Assembly (NCBI RefSeq): GCF_014648895.1
Contig: NZ_BMRZ01000003.1
Location: 744,001-808,000, forward strand
DNA: 64,000 nt
Origin: Streptomyces tanashiensis
Lineage (GTDB): Bacteria; Actinomycetota; Actinomycetes; Streptomycetales; Streptomycetaceae
Direction: 5' to 3'
Positions 47,778-57,168 of this stretch are shown one piece after another; positions within the stretch are counted from its first letter, which is position 1, and the number at the start of each line of letters is the position of its first letter. The notes under the pieces were generated by a model. It was given only the letters and a program-made list of their open reading frames with translations, was not told the origin of the DNA and ran no database searches. Position numbers and translations under genes: made by a program.

Positions 47778-48502
47778 TAGGACAGCGCTTCGACGCGAAC
47801 GGCGCCCACTTCGCCTTCACCGACCGGTGGGGCGGGGTGAGCGCCGTTCCGTACGAGGAGCTCAACCTCGGCGGAGCGGTCGGGGACGACCCCGGGGCCG
47901 TCCTCGCCAACCGGGCGGCGGCCGCCGGGGCCCTCGGGCTCGACCCGGCACGGGTGGTCTGGATGAACCAGGTCCACGGCGCCGGGGTCGCCGAGGTCGA
48001 CGGCCCGTGGGGGGACGGGGAGATCCCGTCCGTCGACGCGATCGTCACCGCCCGGCCCGGACTCGGCCTCGCCGTCCTCACCGCGGACTGCGTCCCCGTC
48101 CTCCTCGCCGACCCGGTCGCCGGCGTCGCGGCCGCCGCCCACGCCGGGCGGCCCGGCATGGTCGCCGGAGTCGTCCCCGCCGCCGTCGAGGCGATGGCGA
48201 AGCTCGGCGCCGACCCCGCCCGGATCGTCGCCCGCACCGGACCCGCCGTCTGCGGCCGGTGCTACGAGGTGCCGGAGACGATGCGCGCCGAGGTCGCGGC
48301 CGTCGAACCGGCCGCGTACGCGGAGACCTCCTGGGGCACCCCCGCCGTCGACGTCGCCGCCGGAGTGCGCGCCCAGTTGGAGCGGCTCGGGGTCCGGGAC
48401 ATCGAGGACGCCGGGGTCTGCACCCTGGAATCGCGCGACCACTACTCGTACCGCCGGGATCGCACCACGGGGCGACTCGCGGGATATGTCTGGTTGGACT
48501 GA
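47774..48502 (+). CDS. pgeF: YfiH/LACC1-family purine nucleoside phosphorylase (polyphenol oxidase family)
   Basis: The 242-residue protein belongs to the DUF152/YlmD/YfiH family: [36 protein letters not shown] with the metal-site Cys, AAHAGRPGM (variant of AHAGWRG) and the [21 protein letters not shown] end. Homologues have been assigned purine phosphorylase and, in PgeF, peptidoglycan-editing roles. The canonical Trp-Arg after AHAG is replaced by Arg-Pro here. It sits between ftsZ and the yggS homologue as in many Gram-positives. Confidence 0.9.
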   Translation: MIGQRFDANGAHFAFTDRWGGVSAVPYEELNLGGAVGDDPGAVLANRAAAAGALGLDPARVVWMNQVHGAGVAEVDGPWGDGEIPSVDAIVTARPGLGLAVLTADCVPVLLADPVAGVAAAAHAGRPGMVAGVVPAAVEAMAKLGADPARIVARTGPAVCGRCYEVPETMRAEVAAVEPAAYAETSWGTPAVDVAAGVRAQLERLGVRDIEDAGVCTLESRDHYSYRRDRTTGRLAGYVWLD

Positions 48503-48510
48503 GAAGAGAC

Positions 48511-49230
48511 ATGACGGACCGCAAGTCGGAACTCGCCGCGAACCTGGCCCAGGTGGAGGAGCGCATCGCCGCCGCGTGCGCCGCCGCCGGGCGCGCGCGG
48601 GAGGAGGTGACCCTGATCGTGGTCACCAAGACCTACCCCGCGAGCGACGTCAGACTCCTGCACGAGCTCGGGGTGCGGCACGTCGCCGAGAACCGGGACC
48701 AGGACGCCGCCCCGAAGGCGGCGGCCTGTGCCGACCTCGATCTGACCTGGCACTTCGTGGGCCAGTTGCAGACCAACAAGGTCAGATCTGTGGTGGGTTA
48801 TGCCGATGTGGTGCAGTCTGTCGACCGCTTGAAGCTCGTTTCCGCTCTCTCCGCGGCCGCGGAGAAGGAGGGCCGCGAGCTCGGCTGTCTCCTCCAGGTC
48901 GCGCTCGACGCCGAGTCCGGCGAGCGGGGCGACCGAGGCGGCGTCGCACCGGACGGGGTCGAGGAGTTGGCCGCGGCCGTGGCCGCCGCCCCCGGACTGC
49001 GGCTCGACGGACTGATGACCGTCGCCCCGCTCGCGGGGGAGTACGCCGGCCGGCAACGCGCCGCCTTCGACCGGCTGATGGATTTGTCGACTGTCCTGCG
49101 CGCGACCCGTCCTGCTGCGAACATGGTGTCAGCAGGGATGAGTGCGGACCTCGAGGAGGCCGTCGCAGCCGGGGCGACACACGTACGCGTCGGTACGGCG
49201 GTACTCGGTGTCCGCCCGAAGCTCGGGTAA
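48511..49230 (+). CDS. YggS/PLPBP-family pyridoxal-phosphate homeostasis protein
   Basis: The 239-residue PLP-binding protein has the PLP Lys in TLIVVTKTYPASDVRLLHELG, HFVGQLQTNKV, the SVDRLKLVSAL strand and MVSAGMSADLEEAVAAGATHVRVGTAVLG at the phosphate site. The usual GENR(V/Y)QE motif is HVAENRDQD. It balances vitamin B6 and amino-acid pools and has no known catalytic role. ATG 48511 lies 8 bp after the previous gene, with AGAAGAG as ribosome site. Confidence 0.93.
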   Translation: MTDRKSELAANLAQVEERIAAACAAAGRAREEVTLIVVTKTYPASDVRLLHELGVRHVAENRDQDAAPKAAACADLDLTWHFVGQLQTNKVRSVVGYADVVQSVDRLKLVSALSAAAEKEGRELGCLLQVALDAESGERGDRGGVAPDGVEELAAAVAAAPGLRLDGLMTVAPLAGEYAGRQRAAFDRLMDLSTVLRATRPAANMVSAGMSADLEEAVAAGATHVRVGTAVLGVRPKLG

Positions 49231-49352
49231 CGTCGCGAAGCAAGTCGGACCACAGCAGAAAATATGGTCATTCCGCAGAACGGCGGGGTGGCCCGTGGAT
49301 CGCCGGCACTTGGTGACAAGGCCGATCCACCACAGAGCGGAGGACTCAGAGC

Positions 49353-49973
49353 ATGGCCGGCGCGATGCGCAAGATGGCGGTCTACCTCGGCCTCGTGGAG
49401 GACGATGGGTACGACGGCCGGGGCTTCGACCCCGACGACGACTTCGAACCCGAGCTGGAGCCGGAGCCCGAGCGCGACCGGCGCCACACCCCCCCGCGTC
49501 AGGTGGAGCGCGAGGAGCCCGTGCGAGTGGTGCAGCCCCCGGCCCCCCGGGAGCCGATCGCCCATTCTGTCCCGGTACTCGCCGAAAGCGGACGTCCGGC
49601 CCGAATTGCCCCCGTGGCATCCATCACACCCGAACGTCCGAGCCTGGAGAAGAACGCACCGGTGATCATGCCCAAGGTCGTGTCCGAGCGGGAGCCGTAC
49701 CGCATCACCACGCTGCACCCGCGGACCTACAACGAGGCCCGTACCATCGGGGAACACTTCCGTGAGGGCACCCCGGTGATCATGAACCTCACGGAGATGG
49801 ACGACACGGACGCGAAGCGACTTGTCGACTTTGCCGCCGGACTCGTCTTCGGGCTCCATGGCAGCATTGAGCGCGTGACGCAGAAGGTGTTCCTGTTGTC
49901 GCCTGCTAACGTCGATGTCACGGCGGAGGACAAGGCCCGGATCGCAGAGGGCGGATTCTTCAACCAGAGCTGA
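49353..49973 (+). CDS. sepF: Cell division protein SepF
   Basis: The 206-residue protein starts with an amphipathic membrane-targeting helix ([18 protein letters not shown]), then a long acidic/Pro-rich linker, and a C-terminal SepF core ([60 protein letters not shown] in pieces). It anchors FtsZ polymers to the membrane. GGAGG lies upstream of the ATG. A 122-bp gap after the YggS gene probably holds its own promoter. Confidence 0.94.
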   Translation: MAGAMRKMAVYLGLVEDDGYDGRGFDPDDDFEPELEPEPERDRRHTPPRQVEREEPVRVVQPPAPREPIAHSVPVLAESGRPARIAPVASITPERPSLEKNAPVIMPKVVSEREPYRITTLHPRTYNEARTIGEHFREGTPVIMNLTEMDDTDAKRLVDFAAGLVFGLHGSIERVTQKVFLLSPANVDVTAEDKARIAEGGFFNQS

Positions 49974-50053
49974 GAACACGAGAACCGGACGGACCGGCCG
50001 CGAAGCGGCCGGACAAGCGAGAGCACGAAAGCCAGGGGAGAGGGAAACGCGGG

Positions 50054-50344
50054 ATGGGCGTCGCACTACAGGTGGTCTACATCGTGCTGATGTGCTTCCT
50101 CGTCCTCCTGATCGTCCGGCTTGTCATGGACTACGTCTTCCAGTTCGCCCGTTCATGGCAACCCGGTAAGGCGATGGTGGTCGTCCTTGAGGCCACCTAC
50201 ACTGTCACCGATCCACCGCTCAAGCTTCTGCGGCGACTCATCCCGCCGCTGCGTCTCGGGGGCGTGGCACTCGACCTGTCCTTCTTCGTTCTGATGATCA
50301 TCGTCTACATCCTGATCTCCATCGTGAGCAGCTTCGCGAGGTGA
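50054..50344 (+). CDS. YggT family membrane protein
   Basis: The 96-residue protein has two transmembrane helices (about 5-28 and 72-93) flanking the conserved DPPLKLLRRLIPPLRLGGVALDLSFF. YggT proteins are conserved between sepF and divIVA; their role is unclear. CAGGGGAGAGGG upstream is a strong ribosome site. Confidence 0.93.
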   Translation: MGVALQVVYIVLMCFLVLLIVRLVMDYVFQFARSWQPGKAMVVVLEATYTVTDPPLKLLRRLIPPLRLGGVALDLSFFVLMIIVYILISIVSSFAR

Positions 50345-50411
50345 TGGTGGAGGGACAAGTGGACGATACGGTCTTGCCGACTGCCGACGACTACGTAGAG
50401 GTGAAGAAGAG

Positions 50412-51521
50412 ATGCCGCTGACCCCCGAGGACGTGCGGAACAAGCAGTTCACGACCGTCCGCCTTCGAGAAGGCTATGACGAGGACGAGGTCGATGCCTT
50501 CCTCGATGAGGTCGAAGCCGAACTGACCCGCCTGCTCCGCGAGAACGAGGACCTGCGCGCCAAGCTGGCCGCCGCGACGCGTGCCGCCGCGCAGAACCAG
50601 CAGCAGGGCATGCGCAAGCCCCCGGAGCCGCAGGATCGTCCCGTCGGTCCCGGCGCGCCCGTGCCCGCCGCCATATCCGGTCCGCCGGCACAGCAGCAGC
50701 CGCAGATGGGCCCGCCGCAGCTGCCGTCCGGTGCCCCCGCGCTTCCCCCCGGCCCCATGCAGGGCGGCCCCATGCAGGGCGGGCCCATGGGCCCCGGCCC
50801 GATGCAGGGTGGTCCCATGCAAGGCGGTCCGATGGGTCCCGGCCCGATGCAGGGCGGCCCCATGGGTCACCCGCAGCAGCAGATGCAGCCGCCGATGCAG
50901 CAGCAGCAGCCGCAGCAGGGTCCCGGTGGCGACAGCGCCGCGCGTGTCCTCTCGCTCGCCCAGCAGACCGCCGACCAGGCGATCGCCGAGGCGCGCTCCG
51001 AGGCCAACAAGATCGTCGGCGAGGCGCGTTCCCGCGCCGAGGGCCTGGAGCGGGACGCCCGCGCCAAGGCGGACGCTCTTGAGCGGGACGCGCAGGAGAA
51101 GCACCGCGTCGCGATGGGCTCCCTGGAGTCCGCCCGCGCCACGCTGGAGCGCAAGGTCGAGGACCTGCGCGGCTTCGAGCGCGAGTACCGCACGCGTCTG
51201 AAGTCCTACCTGGAGTCGCAGCTGCGTCAGCTGGAGACCCAGGCGGACGACTCGCTGGCTCCGCCGCGCACCCCGGCCACGGCCTCCCTGCCGCCGGCCC
51301 CGTCGATGGCCTCGGCGGGCGCGAGCGCGCCGTCCTACGGCGGCAACGGCGCGATGGGTGGTGCCCCGTCCATGGGCGGTGCCCCGTCCTACGGCGGCCA
51401 GCAGCAGATGTCCCCGGCGATGACCCAGCCGATGGCTCCGGTCCGGCCGCAGGCGCCCCAGCCGATGCAGCAGGCGCCGGCGCCGATGCGGGGCTTCCTG
51501 ATCGACGAGGACGACAACTGA
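50412..51521 (+). CDS. divIVA: Polar growth protein DivIVA
   Basis: The 369-residue protein has the conserved lipid-binding N-terminal domain (PLTPEDVRNKQFTTVRLREGYDEDEVDAFLDEVEAELTRLL in pieces, residues 1-55), a Pro/Gln-rich linker with eight Gly-Pro-Met steps of type GPMQGGPM (114-151), a long coiled coil (about 174-280) and a second low-complexity Ala/Pro/Gln/Met tail. In Streptomyces DivIVA is essential and directs tip extension and branching. GTGAAGAAGAG precedes the ATG. A strong terminator follows. Confidence 0.95.
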   Translation: MPLTPEDVRNKQFTTVRLREGYDEDEVDAFLDEVEAELTRLLRENEDLRAKLAAATRAAAQNQQQGMRKPPEPQDRPVGPGAPVPAAISGPPAQQQPQMGPPQLPSGAPALPPGPMQGGPMQGGPMGPGPMQGGPMQGGPMGPGPMQGGPMGHPQQQMQPPMQQQQPQQGPGGDSAARVLSLAQQTADQAIAEARSEANKIVGEARSRAEGLERDARAKADALERDAQEKHRVAMGSLESARATLERKVEDLRGFEREYRTRLKSYLESQLRQLETQADDSLAPPRTPATASLPPAPSMASAGASAPSYGGNGAMGGAPSMGGAPSYGGQQQMSPAMTQPMAPVRPQAPQPMQQAPAPMRGFLIDEDDN

Positions 51522-51566
51522 CGCGGCGGGTTCACGCGTGCTGAGCGCGTAGCCGTCGGCAGTCTT

Positions 51567-51600
51567 GAAGGGCCGGTTCCCCTGGAGGAACCGGCCCTTC
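51567..51600 (+). terminator. Terminator after divIVA
   Basis: GAAGGGCCGGTTCC and its exact complement give a 14-bp stem with a 6-nt loop, 45 bp after the stop codon. Confidence 0.88.
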
Positions 51601-51617
51601 GGCGTACCCGCCGTTGT

Positions 51618-51856
51618 GGGCTGCGCCCCTTGCCCGTGTGGGCAATTGTCCCGCTGGGCGGGACGGGTGGGCACACGGGACGGCGCCCTTCAGCGGCGCC
51701 TCCGCGTTCCGCGCCTGGACCCGCACCACCAGTGCACTGCACGAGGGGTGCGGGTCCAGGCTCGGGAGCCTCTGGCGCCGGCAGGGGCGCCGTTCCGTTG
51801 TGCCCACCCGTTCCGCCCCGGCGGAACGCATGCCCACAACGGGCGGGGTGCAGCCC
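51618..51856. repeat. Dispersed three-hairpin intergenic repeat, copy C
   Basis: Fills the space between the divIVA terminator and the ileS terminator. Left hairpin: outer CCCGTGTG with CACACGGG, inner TCCCGC with GCGGGA. Centre: CTGGACCCGCACC with GGTGCGGGTCCAG. Right hairpin: outer CCGTTGTG with CACAACGG, inner TTCCGC with GCGGAA. Outer flanks GGGCTGC and GCAGCCC also pair. Just outside on the left is a partial duplicate of the arm start (CCGTTGTGGGC, 51611-51621). Confidence 0.85.
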
Positions 51857-51878
51857 CGCGGGGTGCAGCCCGTAACGC

Positions 51879-51914
51879 GAAGGGCCCGGCACCAGGGTTG
51901 GTGCCGGGCCCTTC
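51879..51914 (-). terminator. Terminator after ileS
   Basis: GAAGGGCCCGGCACCA and its exact complement form a 16-bp stem with a 4-nt loop, 8 bp beyond the ileS stop codon. Confidence 0.9.
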
Positions 51915-51922
51915 GGGGAGGG

Positions 51923-54900
51923 TTACGCCTTGCGGAGGCGGAAGGTGAGGGTCAGGCCCTCGTCCTCGAAGGCCGCACCGAACGTGTCGTCGGCCGCCCC
52001 CTCCGCGTAGTCCGTGGACAGGACCTCGTCCGCGATCAGGTCCGCGTGGGCCGTCAGGGCCTCCGTCGTCTCCGGGGACGTGGAGGTCCAGCGCAGCGCG
52101 ATGCGGTCCGCCACGTCGAGGCCGCTGTTCTTGCGGGCCTCCTGGATCAGGCGGATCGCGTCACGGGCCAGGCCCGCGCGACGGAGCTCCGGGGTGATCT
52201 CCAGGTCCAGGGCCACGGTCGCGCCCGCGTCGGAGGCGACCGACCAGCCCTCCCGGGGGGTCTCCGTGATGATGATCTCCTCCGGGGTGACGGTGATGTC
52301 CTCACCGTTCACCGGGAGCGTCGCCTCGCCGGAGCGGAGGGCCAGGGAGAGCGCCGCCGCGTCGGCCGCGGCCACCGCCTTGGCCACGTCCTGGACGCCC
52401 TTGCCGAAACGCTTGCCGAGCGCGCGGAAGTTCGCCTTGGCCGTCGTGTCGACGAGCGAACCGCCGACCTCCGACAGGGAGGCGAGCGACGAGACGTTCA
52501 GCTCCTCCGTGATCTGGGCCTGGAGCTCCGGCGACAGGGCCGCGAAGCCCGTCGCAGCGACCAGGGCGCGGGACAGCGGCTGGCGGGTCTTGACGCCCGA
52601 CTCGGCGCGCGTCGCCCGGCCCAGCTCCACCAGCCGGCGGACCAGGAGCATCTGCTCGGAGAGGGTCTTGTCGATCAGGTCGGAGTCCGCCTCCGGCCAG
52701 GTGGCGAGGTGGACCGACTCCGGGGAGTCCGGGCTCACCGGCACCACCAGGTCCTGCCAGACCCGCTCGGTGATGAACGGGGTCAGCGGGGCCATCAGGC
52801 GGGTGACCGTCTCGATGACGTCGTGGAGGGTGCGCAGCGCCGCCTTGTCGCCCTGCCAGAAGCGGCGGCGCGAGCGGCGCACGTACCAGTTGGAGAGGTC
52901 GTCGACGAAGGACGAGATCAGCTTGCCGGTGCGCTGGGTGTCGTACGACTCCATCGCCTCGGTCGTCTCGGCGACCAGCGTGTTCAGCTCGGACAGCAGC
53001 CAGCGGTCGAGGACCGAGCGGTCGGCCGGCGCCGGGTCGGCCGCGCTCGGCGCCCAGCCGGAGGTGCGGGCGTACAGCGCCTGGAAGGCGACCGTGTTCC
53101 AGTACGTCAGGAGCGTCTTGCGGACGACCTCCTGGATCGTGCCGTGGCCCACCCGGCGGGCCGCCCACGGCGAGCCGCCGGCCGCCATGAACCAGCGGAC
53201 CGCGTCGGCGCCGTGCTGGTCCATCAGCGGGATCGGCTGGAGGATGTTGCCCAGGTGCTTGGACATCTTCCGGCCGTCCTCGGCGAGGATGTGGCCCAGG
53301 CAGACGACGTTCTCGTAGGACGACTTGTCGAAGACGAGGGTGCCGACCGCCATCAGCGTGTAGAACCAGCCGCGGGTCTGGTCGATGGCCTCGCTGATGA
53401 ACTGCGCGGGGTAGCGGGACTCGAAGAGTTCCTTGTTCTGGTACGGGTAGCCGTACTGCGCGAACGGCATCGAGCCCGAGTCGTACCAGGCGTCGATGAC
53501 CTCCGGCACGCGGGTGGCGGTCTTCGAGCAGCTCGGGCACGGGAAGGTGACCGCGTCGATGTACGGGCGGTGCGGGTCGAGCTCGGACTGGTCCGTGCCC
53601 GTCAGCTCGGTGAGCTCGGCGCGCGAGCCCACGCAGGTGAGGTGGTCGTCCTCGCAGCGCCAGATCGGCAGCGGGGTGCCCCAGTAGCGGTTGCGGGAGA
53701 GCGCCCAGTCGACGTTGTTCGTCAGCCAGTCGCCGAAGCGGCCGTGCTTGACCGACTCCGGGAACCAGTTGGTCCTCTCGTTCTCCTGGAGCATGCGGTC
53801 CTTGACCGCGGTCGTACGGATGTACCAGGACGGCTGCGCGTAGTAGAGCAGGGCCGTGTGGCAGCGCCAGCAGTGCGGGTAGCTGTGCTCGTACGCGATG
53901 TGCCGGAAGAGCAGGCCGCGCGCGTCCAGGTCGGCGGTGAGCGCCTCGTCGGCCTTCTTGAAGAAGACGCCGCCGACCAGCGGGACGTCCTCCTCGAAGG
54001 TGCCGTCGGGGCGGACCGGGTTCACGACCGGCAGGCCGTACGCCTTGCAGACCTTGAGGTCGTCCTCACCGAAGGCGGGGGACTGGTGGACCAGACCCGT
54101 GCCGTCCTCGGTCGTGACGTACTCGGCGTTGACGACGTAGTGCGCCTCGGCCGGGCTGTGCTCATCGCTTCCCTCGCGGGCGCTCGGGAAGTCGACGAGC
54201 TCGAAGGGGCGCTGGTAGGTCCAGCGCTCCATCTCCGCGCCCGTGAAGGACTCGCCCGTGGTGACCCAGCCCTCGCCGAGCGCCTTCTCGACCAGCGGCT
54301 GGGCGACGACGACCCGCTCGTCGCCGTCCGTGGCGACCACGTAGGTCACCTCGGGGTGCGCGGCGACGGCCGTGTTGGACACGAGGGTCCAGGGCGTCGT
54401 CGTCCAGACCAGGAGCGCCGCCTTGCCCGCGAGCGGGCCGGACGTGAGCGGGAAGCGCACGTACACGGAGGGGTCGACGACCGTCTCGTAGCCCTGCGCC
54501 AGCTCGTGGTCGGAGAGGCCGGTGCCGCAGCGGGGGCACCAGGGGGCGACGCGGTGGTCCTGGACCAGGAGGTCCTTGTCGAAGATCTGCTTGAGGGACC
54601 ACCAGACCGACTCGATGTACGAGGGGTCCATGGTCCGGTACGCGTCGTCGAGGTCGACCCAGTAGCCCATGCGGGTCGTGAGCTCGGCGAACGCGTCGGT
54701 GTGCCGGGTCACGGACTCGCGGCACTTGTCGTTGAACTCGGCGATGCCGTAGGCCTCGATGTCCTTCTTGCCGGAGAAGCCGAGCTCCTTCTCGACGGCG
54801 AGCTCGACCGGCAGGCCGTGGCAGTCCCAGCCGGCCTTGCGGGCCACGTGGTAGCCGCGCATGGTCCGGAAGCGGGGGAACACGTCCTTGAAGACGCGGG

Positions 54901-55087
54901 CCTCGATGTGGTGGGCGCCGGGCATGCCGTTGGCGGTGGGCGGGCCCTCGTAGAACACCCACTCGGGGCGGCCCTCGGACTGCTCCAGGGTCTTCGCGAA
55001 GACCTTGCTCTCGCGCCAGAAATCGAGCACGTCGTGCTCCAGCGCGGGCAGGTCGACCTGGGCGGGCACCTGGCGGTACTGCGACAT
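51923..55087 (-). CDS. ileS: Isoleucyl-tRNA synthetase
   Basis: The 1054-residue class I synthetase has the HIGH-type motif in GMPGAHHIEARVF (variant HHIE), KMSKH in EDGRKMSKHLGN, an editing domain between them, a tRNA-binding C-terminal domain and LARDAIRLIQEARK near the end. Sequence type and length fit the eukaryote-like IleS clade common in actinobacteria. ATG 55087 follows a strong GGAGGAAG that is part of the T-box sequestrator hairpin, so translation is likely controlled by tRNA-Ile charging. It converges on divIVA. Confidence 0.96.
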   Translation of the reverse strand: MSQYRQVPAQVDLPALEHDVLDFWRESKVFAKTLEQSEGRPEWVFYEGPPTANGMPGAHHIEARVFKDVFPRFRTMRGYHVARKAGWDCHGLPVELAVEKELGFSGKKDIEAYGIAEFNDKCRESVTRHTDAFAELTTRMGYWVDLDDAYRTMDPSYIESVWWSLKQIFDKDLLVQDHRVAPWCPRCGTGLSDHELAQGYETVVDPSVYVRFPLTSGPLAGKAALLVWTTTPWTLVSNTAVAAHPEVTYVVATDGDERVVVAQPLVEKALGEGWVTTGESFTGAEMERWTYQRPFELVDFPSAREGSDEHSPAEAHYVVNAEYVTTEDGTGLVHQSPAFGEDDLKVCKAYGLPVVNPVRPDGTFEEDVPLVGGVFFKKADEALTADLDARGLLFRHIAYEHSYPHCWRCHTALLYYAQPSWYIRTTAVKDRMLQENERTNWFPESVKHGRFGDWLTNNVDWALSRNRYWGTPLPIWRCEDDHLTCVGSRAELTELTGTDQSELDPHRPYIDAVTFPCPSCSKTATRVPEVIDAWYDSGSMPFAQYGYPYQNKELFESRYPAQFISEAIDQTRGWFYTLMAVGTLVFDKSSYENVVCLGHILAEDGRKMSKHLGNILQPIPLMDQHGADAVRWFMAAGGSPWAARRVGHGTIQEVVRKTLLTYWNTVAFQALYARTSGWAPSAADPAPADRSVLDRWLLSELNTLVAETTEAMESYDTQRTGKLISSFVDDLSNWYVRRSRRRFWQGDKAALRTLHDVIETVTRLMAPLTPFITERVWQDLVVPVSPDSPESVHLATWPEADSDLIDKTLSEQMLLVRRLVELGRATRAESGVKTRQPLSRALVAATGFAALSPELQAQITEELNVSSLASLSEVGGSLVDTTAKANFRALGKRFGKGVQDVAKAVAAADAAALSLALRSGEATLPVNGEDITVTPEEIIITETPREGWSVASDAGATVALDLEITPELRRAGLARDAIRLIQEARKNSGLDVADRIALRWTSTSPETTEALTAHADLIADEVLSTDYAEGAADDTFGAAFEDEGLTLTFRLRKA

Positions 55088-55088
55088 C

Positions 55089-55345
55089 GATCTTCCTCCG
55101 GCGGACGGTTCTCTTCCGTCGGAGGGACGAGAGCACTGCTCCCGCGGTACCACCCTCCTTGGCCCCGGACGTGATCGCCCTGAGCCCCCTCATTGGGGTC
55201 GCGACGCCGGTTCTAGTCACCGCCCTGCCGGGCGGCTTTCTTCCGACGGCTCCGGGGTGATGCTTCACATCGGGCTCGCCCCCGGGCTCTCACCGTCCCC
55301 GGGTCGCTCATGGCTGCTTGCGACGCTACTCGTCCCCATCCAAGC
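55089..55345 (-). ncRNA. T-box riboswitch of ileS (translational type)
   Basis: The minus-strand leader contains the T-box sequence AAGGAGGGTGGTACCGCGGG (55141-55160), which pairs with uncharged tRNA. A short stem I (GGTGA...TCACC) has an ATC isoleucine triplet at 55259-55261. Downstream, CCTCCGACGG can pair with CCGTCCGCCGGAGG, which includes the Shine-Dalgarno of ileS, so the switch should act on ribosome access. A -10-like TACACT (55359-55364, minus strand) lies just upstream. There is no terminator with a T-run in the leader. Confidence 0.9.
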
Positions 55346-55364
55346 CTTTCGCTCCGCCCAGTGT

Positions 55365-55628
55365 ACGGGGCCCGGAGGGAGGCGGCAGACCGGTTTTTCC
55401 GTGACCCGAATGGCCATACGGCCCGTGCCGGACTTCGCGTGCGGCCATGTGGGGGAGGGGAGGGACGGATAAGCGGGCGGGGAGCTGGGCACAACGGAGG
55501 CAGGCCCGCCCCGAGGGGAGCGGGGGCGGGTGGGAACGGCGGCGTGCCCCGTTGCCGCGGGCCTTGGGCCGATTTATCGTCCCAGCACGATTCGCGAGCA
55601 AGATCACAAAATGTGAAGGGGCCGCGAC
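55365..55628. other. Intergenic region between ileS leader and the DksA-like gene
   Basis: G-rich sequence without a supported gene. Close to the 3' end, GTGAAGGGG forms the ribosome site of the next gene. A 12-base match to the dispersed repeat (GGGCACAACGGA, 55487-55498) is present but no hairpin arm could be recognised. Confidence 0.4.
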
Positions 55629-56450
55629 ATGGTGGCGAAGAAGACCGCCGCGAAGAAGACCTCGGCCGCCGGTTCCGCCGGCGCGCCCGAGGTCGCCAAG
55701 GACGTGTCCGGCAAGAAGTCGGCGGTCGACGGGAAACCGGTCGCGGTCGCCGGGAAGACGGTCGCGAAGAAGACGACGGCCAGGAAGTCGGTCGCGAAGA
55801 AGGCGTCCGCCGGGAAGGCCGCGGCCCGGAAGGCGGCCGTCGAGGACGCGGTCCCCGCGGACGCCGTCGCGGAGGAGGCCGGTGCGGCCTCCGCCCCGAA
55901 GACGCCGGCCGGGAAGGCCGTGGCGAAGAAGGCGGCCGCCAGGAGGGCGCCCGCCGCGAAGAAGCAGACAGGAGCCAGGACGGTGGCAGCGAAGAAGACC
56001 GCGGGTGGCGTCACGACCGTCGAGGACGAGGCGGCGGTGCCACCGGCGCGCGCCGGTGAGCTCGCGGTGCGGCCCGGCGAGGACCCGTGGACGCCGGAGG
56101 AGGTCGCCGAGGCCCGCAACGGTCTCCAGGCGGAGGTGCTGCGGCTGCGCAGCGAGCTCGTCCACTCCCAGGAGGAGCTGACCGGGCTGATGCGGGACTC
56201 CGGCGACGGCGCCGGGGACGACCAGGCCGACACCGGGACCAAGAACATCACGCGCGAGCACGAGCTGGCCCTGGCCGCGAACGCCCGGGAGATGCTGGAG
56301 CAGTCCGAGCACGCCCTGGAACGGCTCGACGCGGGCACGTACGGCCTCTGCGAGGTGTGCGGCAAGCCGATCGGCAAGGCTCGGATGCAGGCCTTCCCGC
56401 GGGCCACGCTCTGCGTCGAGGACAAACAGCGACAGGAGCGGCGCGGCTGA
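55629..56450 (+). CDS. TraR/DksA-type zinc-finger protein with histone-H1-like N-terminus
   Basis: The 273-residue protein combines a 130-residue Lys/Ala-rich tail with repeated AKKTAAKK and KAAARKAA units, like bacterial histone-H1-type DNA-binding tails, with a coiled-coil and a C-terminal TraR/DksA zinc finger ([22 protein letters not shown]). Cys 241, 244 and 262 are in place but the expected fourth Cys is Asp 265 (LCVEDKQ), so the metal site is altered or absent. DksA relatives bind RNA polymerase; the tail suggests nucleic-acid binding. The gene stands alone before lspA. Confidence 0.85.
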   Translation: MVAKKTAAKKTSAAGSAGAPEVAKDVSGKKSAVDGKPVAVAGKTVAKKTTARKSVAKKASAGKAAARKAAVEDAVPADAVAEEAGAASAPKTPAGKAVAKKAAARRAPAAKKQTGARTVAAKKTAGGVTTVEDEAAVPPARAGELAVRPGEDPWTPEEVAEARNGLQAEVLRLRSELVHSQEELTGLMRDSGDGAGDDQADTGTKNITREHELALAANAREMLEQSEHALERLDAGTYGLCEVCGKPIGKARMQAFPRATLCVEDKQRQERRG

Positions 56451-56530
56451 CGATCTCGGCTGCCGGTCTCGTACGCCTGTGCCGTACCCTCGGTGCACGG
56501 TCAGGCATCGAGGTCGAGGGACTCACTCAC

Positions 56531-57115
56531 GTGGCAGAGGCGGAGCGCATCATCGGTACGCCGGATTCAGCAGGGGCCGACGAGACGGCCGCCCCCGACG
56601 GTACGGCCGCTCCCGAGGAGCGGCCCAGGGGCAGGCGCAGGATCGTCGCCCTCTTCGTCGTGGCCGTGCTCGCCTACCTGCTCGACCTCGGCAGCAAGAT
56701 GCTGGTGGTCGCCAAGCTGGAGGGCCACGAGCCGATCGAGCTGATCGGTGACCTGCTGCGGCTCGACGCCATCCGGAACCCGGGTGCCGCCTTCGGCATG
56801 GGCGAGGCCTTCACGATCATCTTCACCTGCATCGCGGCCGCCGTGATCGTCGTGATCATCCGGCTGGCGCGGAAGCTCTACAGCCTGCCCTGGGCGATCG
56901 CGCTGGGTCTGCTCCTCGGTGGCGCGCTCGGCAACCTCACGGACCGGATCTTCCGGTCGCCGGGCGTCTTCGAGGGCGCGGTCGTGGACTTCATCGCCCC
57001 CGCCCACTTCGCCGTCTTCAACCTCGCCGACTCGGCGATCGTCTGCGGCGGCATCCTGATCGTCCTGCTGTCGTTCCGGGGCCTGGACCCGGACGGCACC
57101 GTCCACAAGGACTGA
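56531..57115 (+). CDS. lspA: Lipoprotein signal peptidase (signal peptidase II)
   Basis: The 194-residue membrane aspartyl peptidase has four helices and both catalytic Asp motifs: GNLTDRIF and [12 protein letters not shown], plus [11 protein letters not shown] 35-residue hydrophilic N-terminal extension precedes the first helix. It removes signal peptides from prolipoproteins after lipidation. The GTG was chosen as the first start in frame after the previous gene; GAGGG lies 12 nt upstream. Confidence 0.94.
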   Translation: MAEAERIIGTPDSAGADETAAPDGTAAPEERPRGRRRIVALFVVAVLAYLLDLGSKMLVVAKLEGHEPIELIGDLLRLDAIRNPGAAFGMGEAFTIIFTCIAAAVIVVIIRLARKLYSLPWAIALGLLLGGALGNLTDRIFRSPGVFEGAVVDFIAPAHFAVFNLADSAIVCGGILIVLLSFRGLDPDGTVHKD

Positions 57116-57125
57116 GCCCGAAACC

Positions 57126-57152
57126 GTGCGGAAGACGAGTTGTCTTCCGCAC
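57126..57152 (+). terminator. Hairpin between lspA and the pseudouridine synthase gene
   Basis: GTGCGGAAGAC and its exact complement form an 11-bp stem with a 5-nt loop, 10 bp after lspA and 16 bp before the next start codon. It may terminate lspA or act as an operator. Confidence 0.7.
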
Positions 57153-57168
57153 AAGGCATACTCGACGG

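Noticed and set aside
55487..55498. Possible fourth copy of the dispersed repeat before the DksA-like gene
   Set aside because: Only about 12 bases (GGGCACAACGGA) match; no paired arm, central hairpin or right half could be found.
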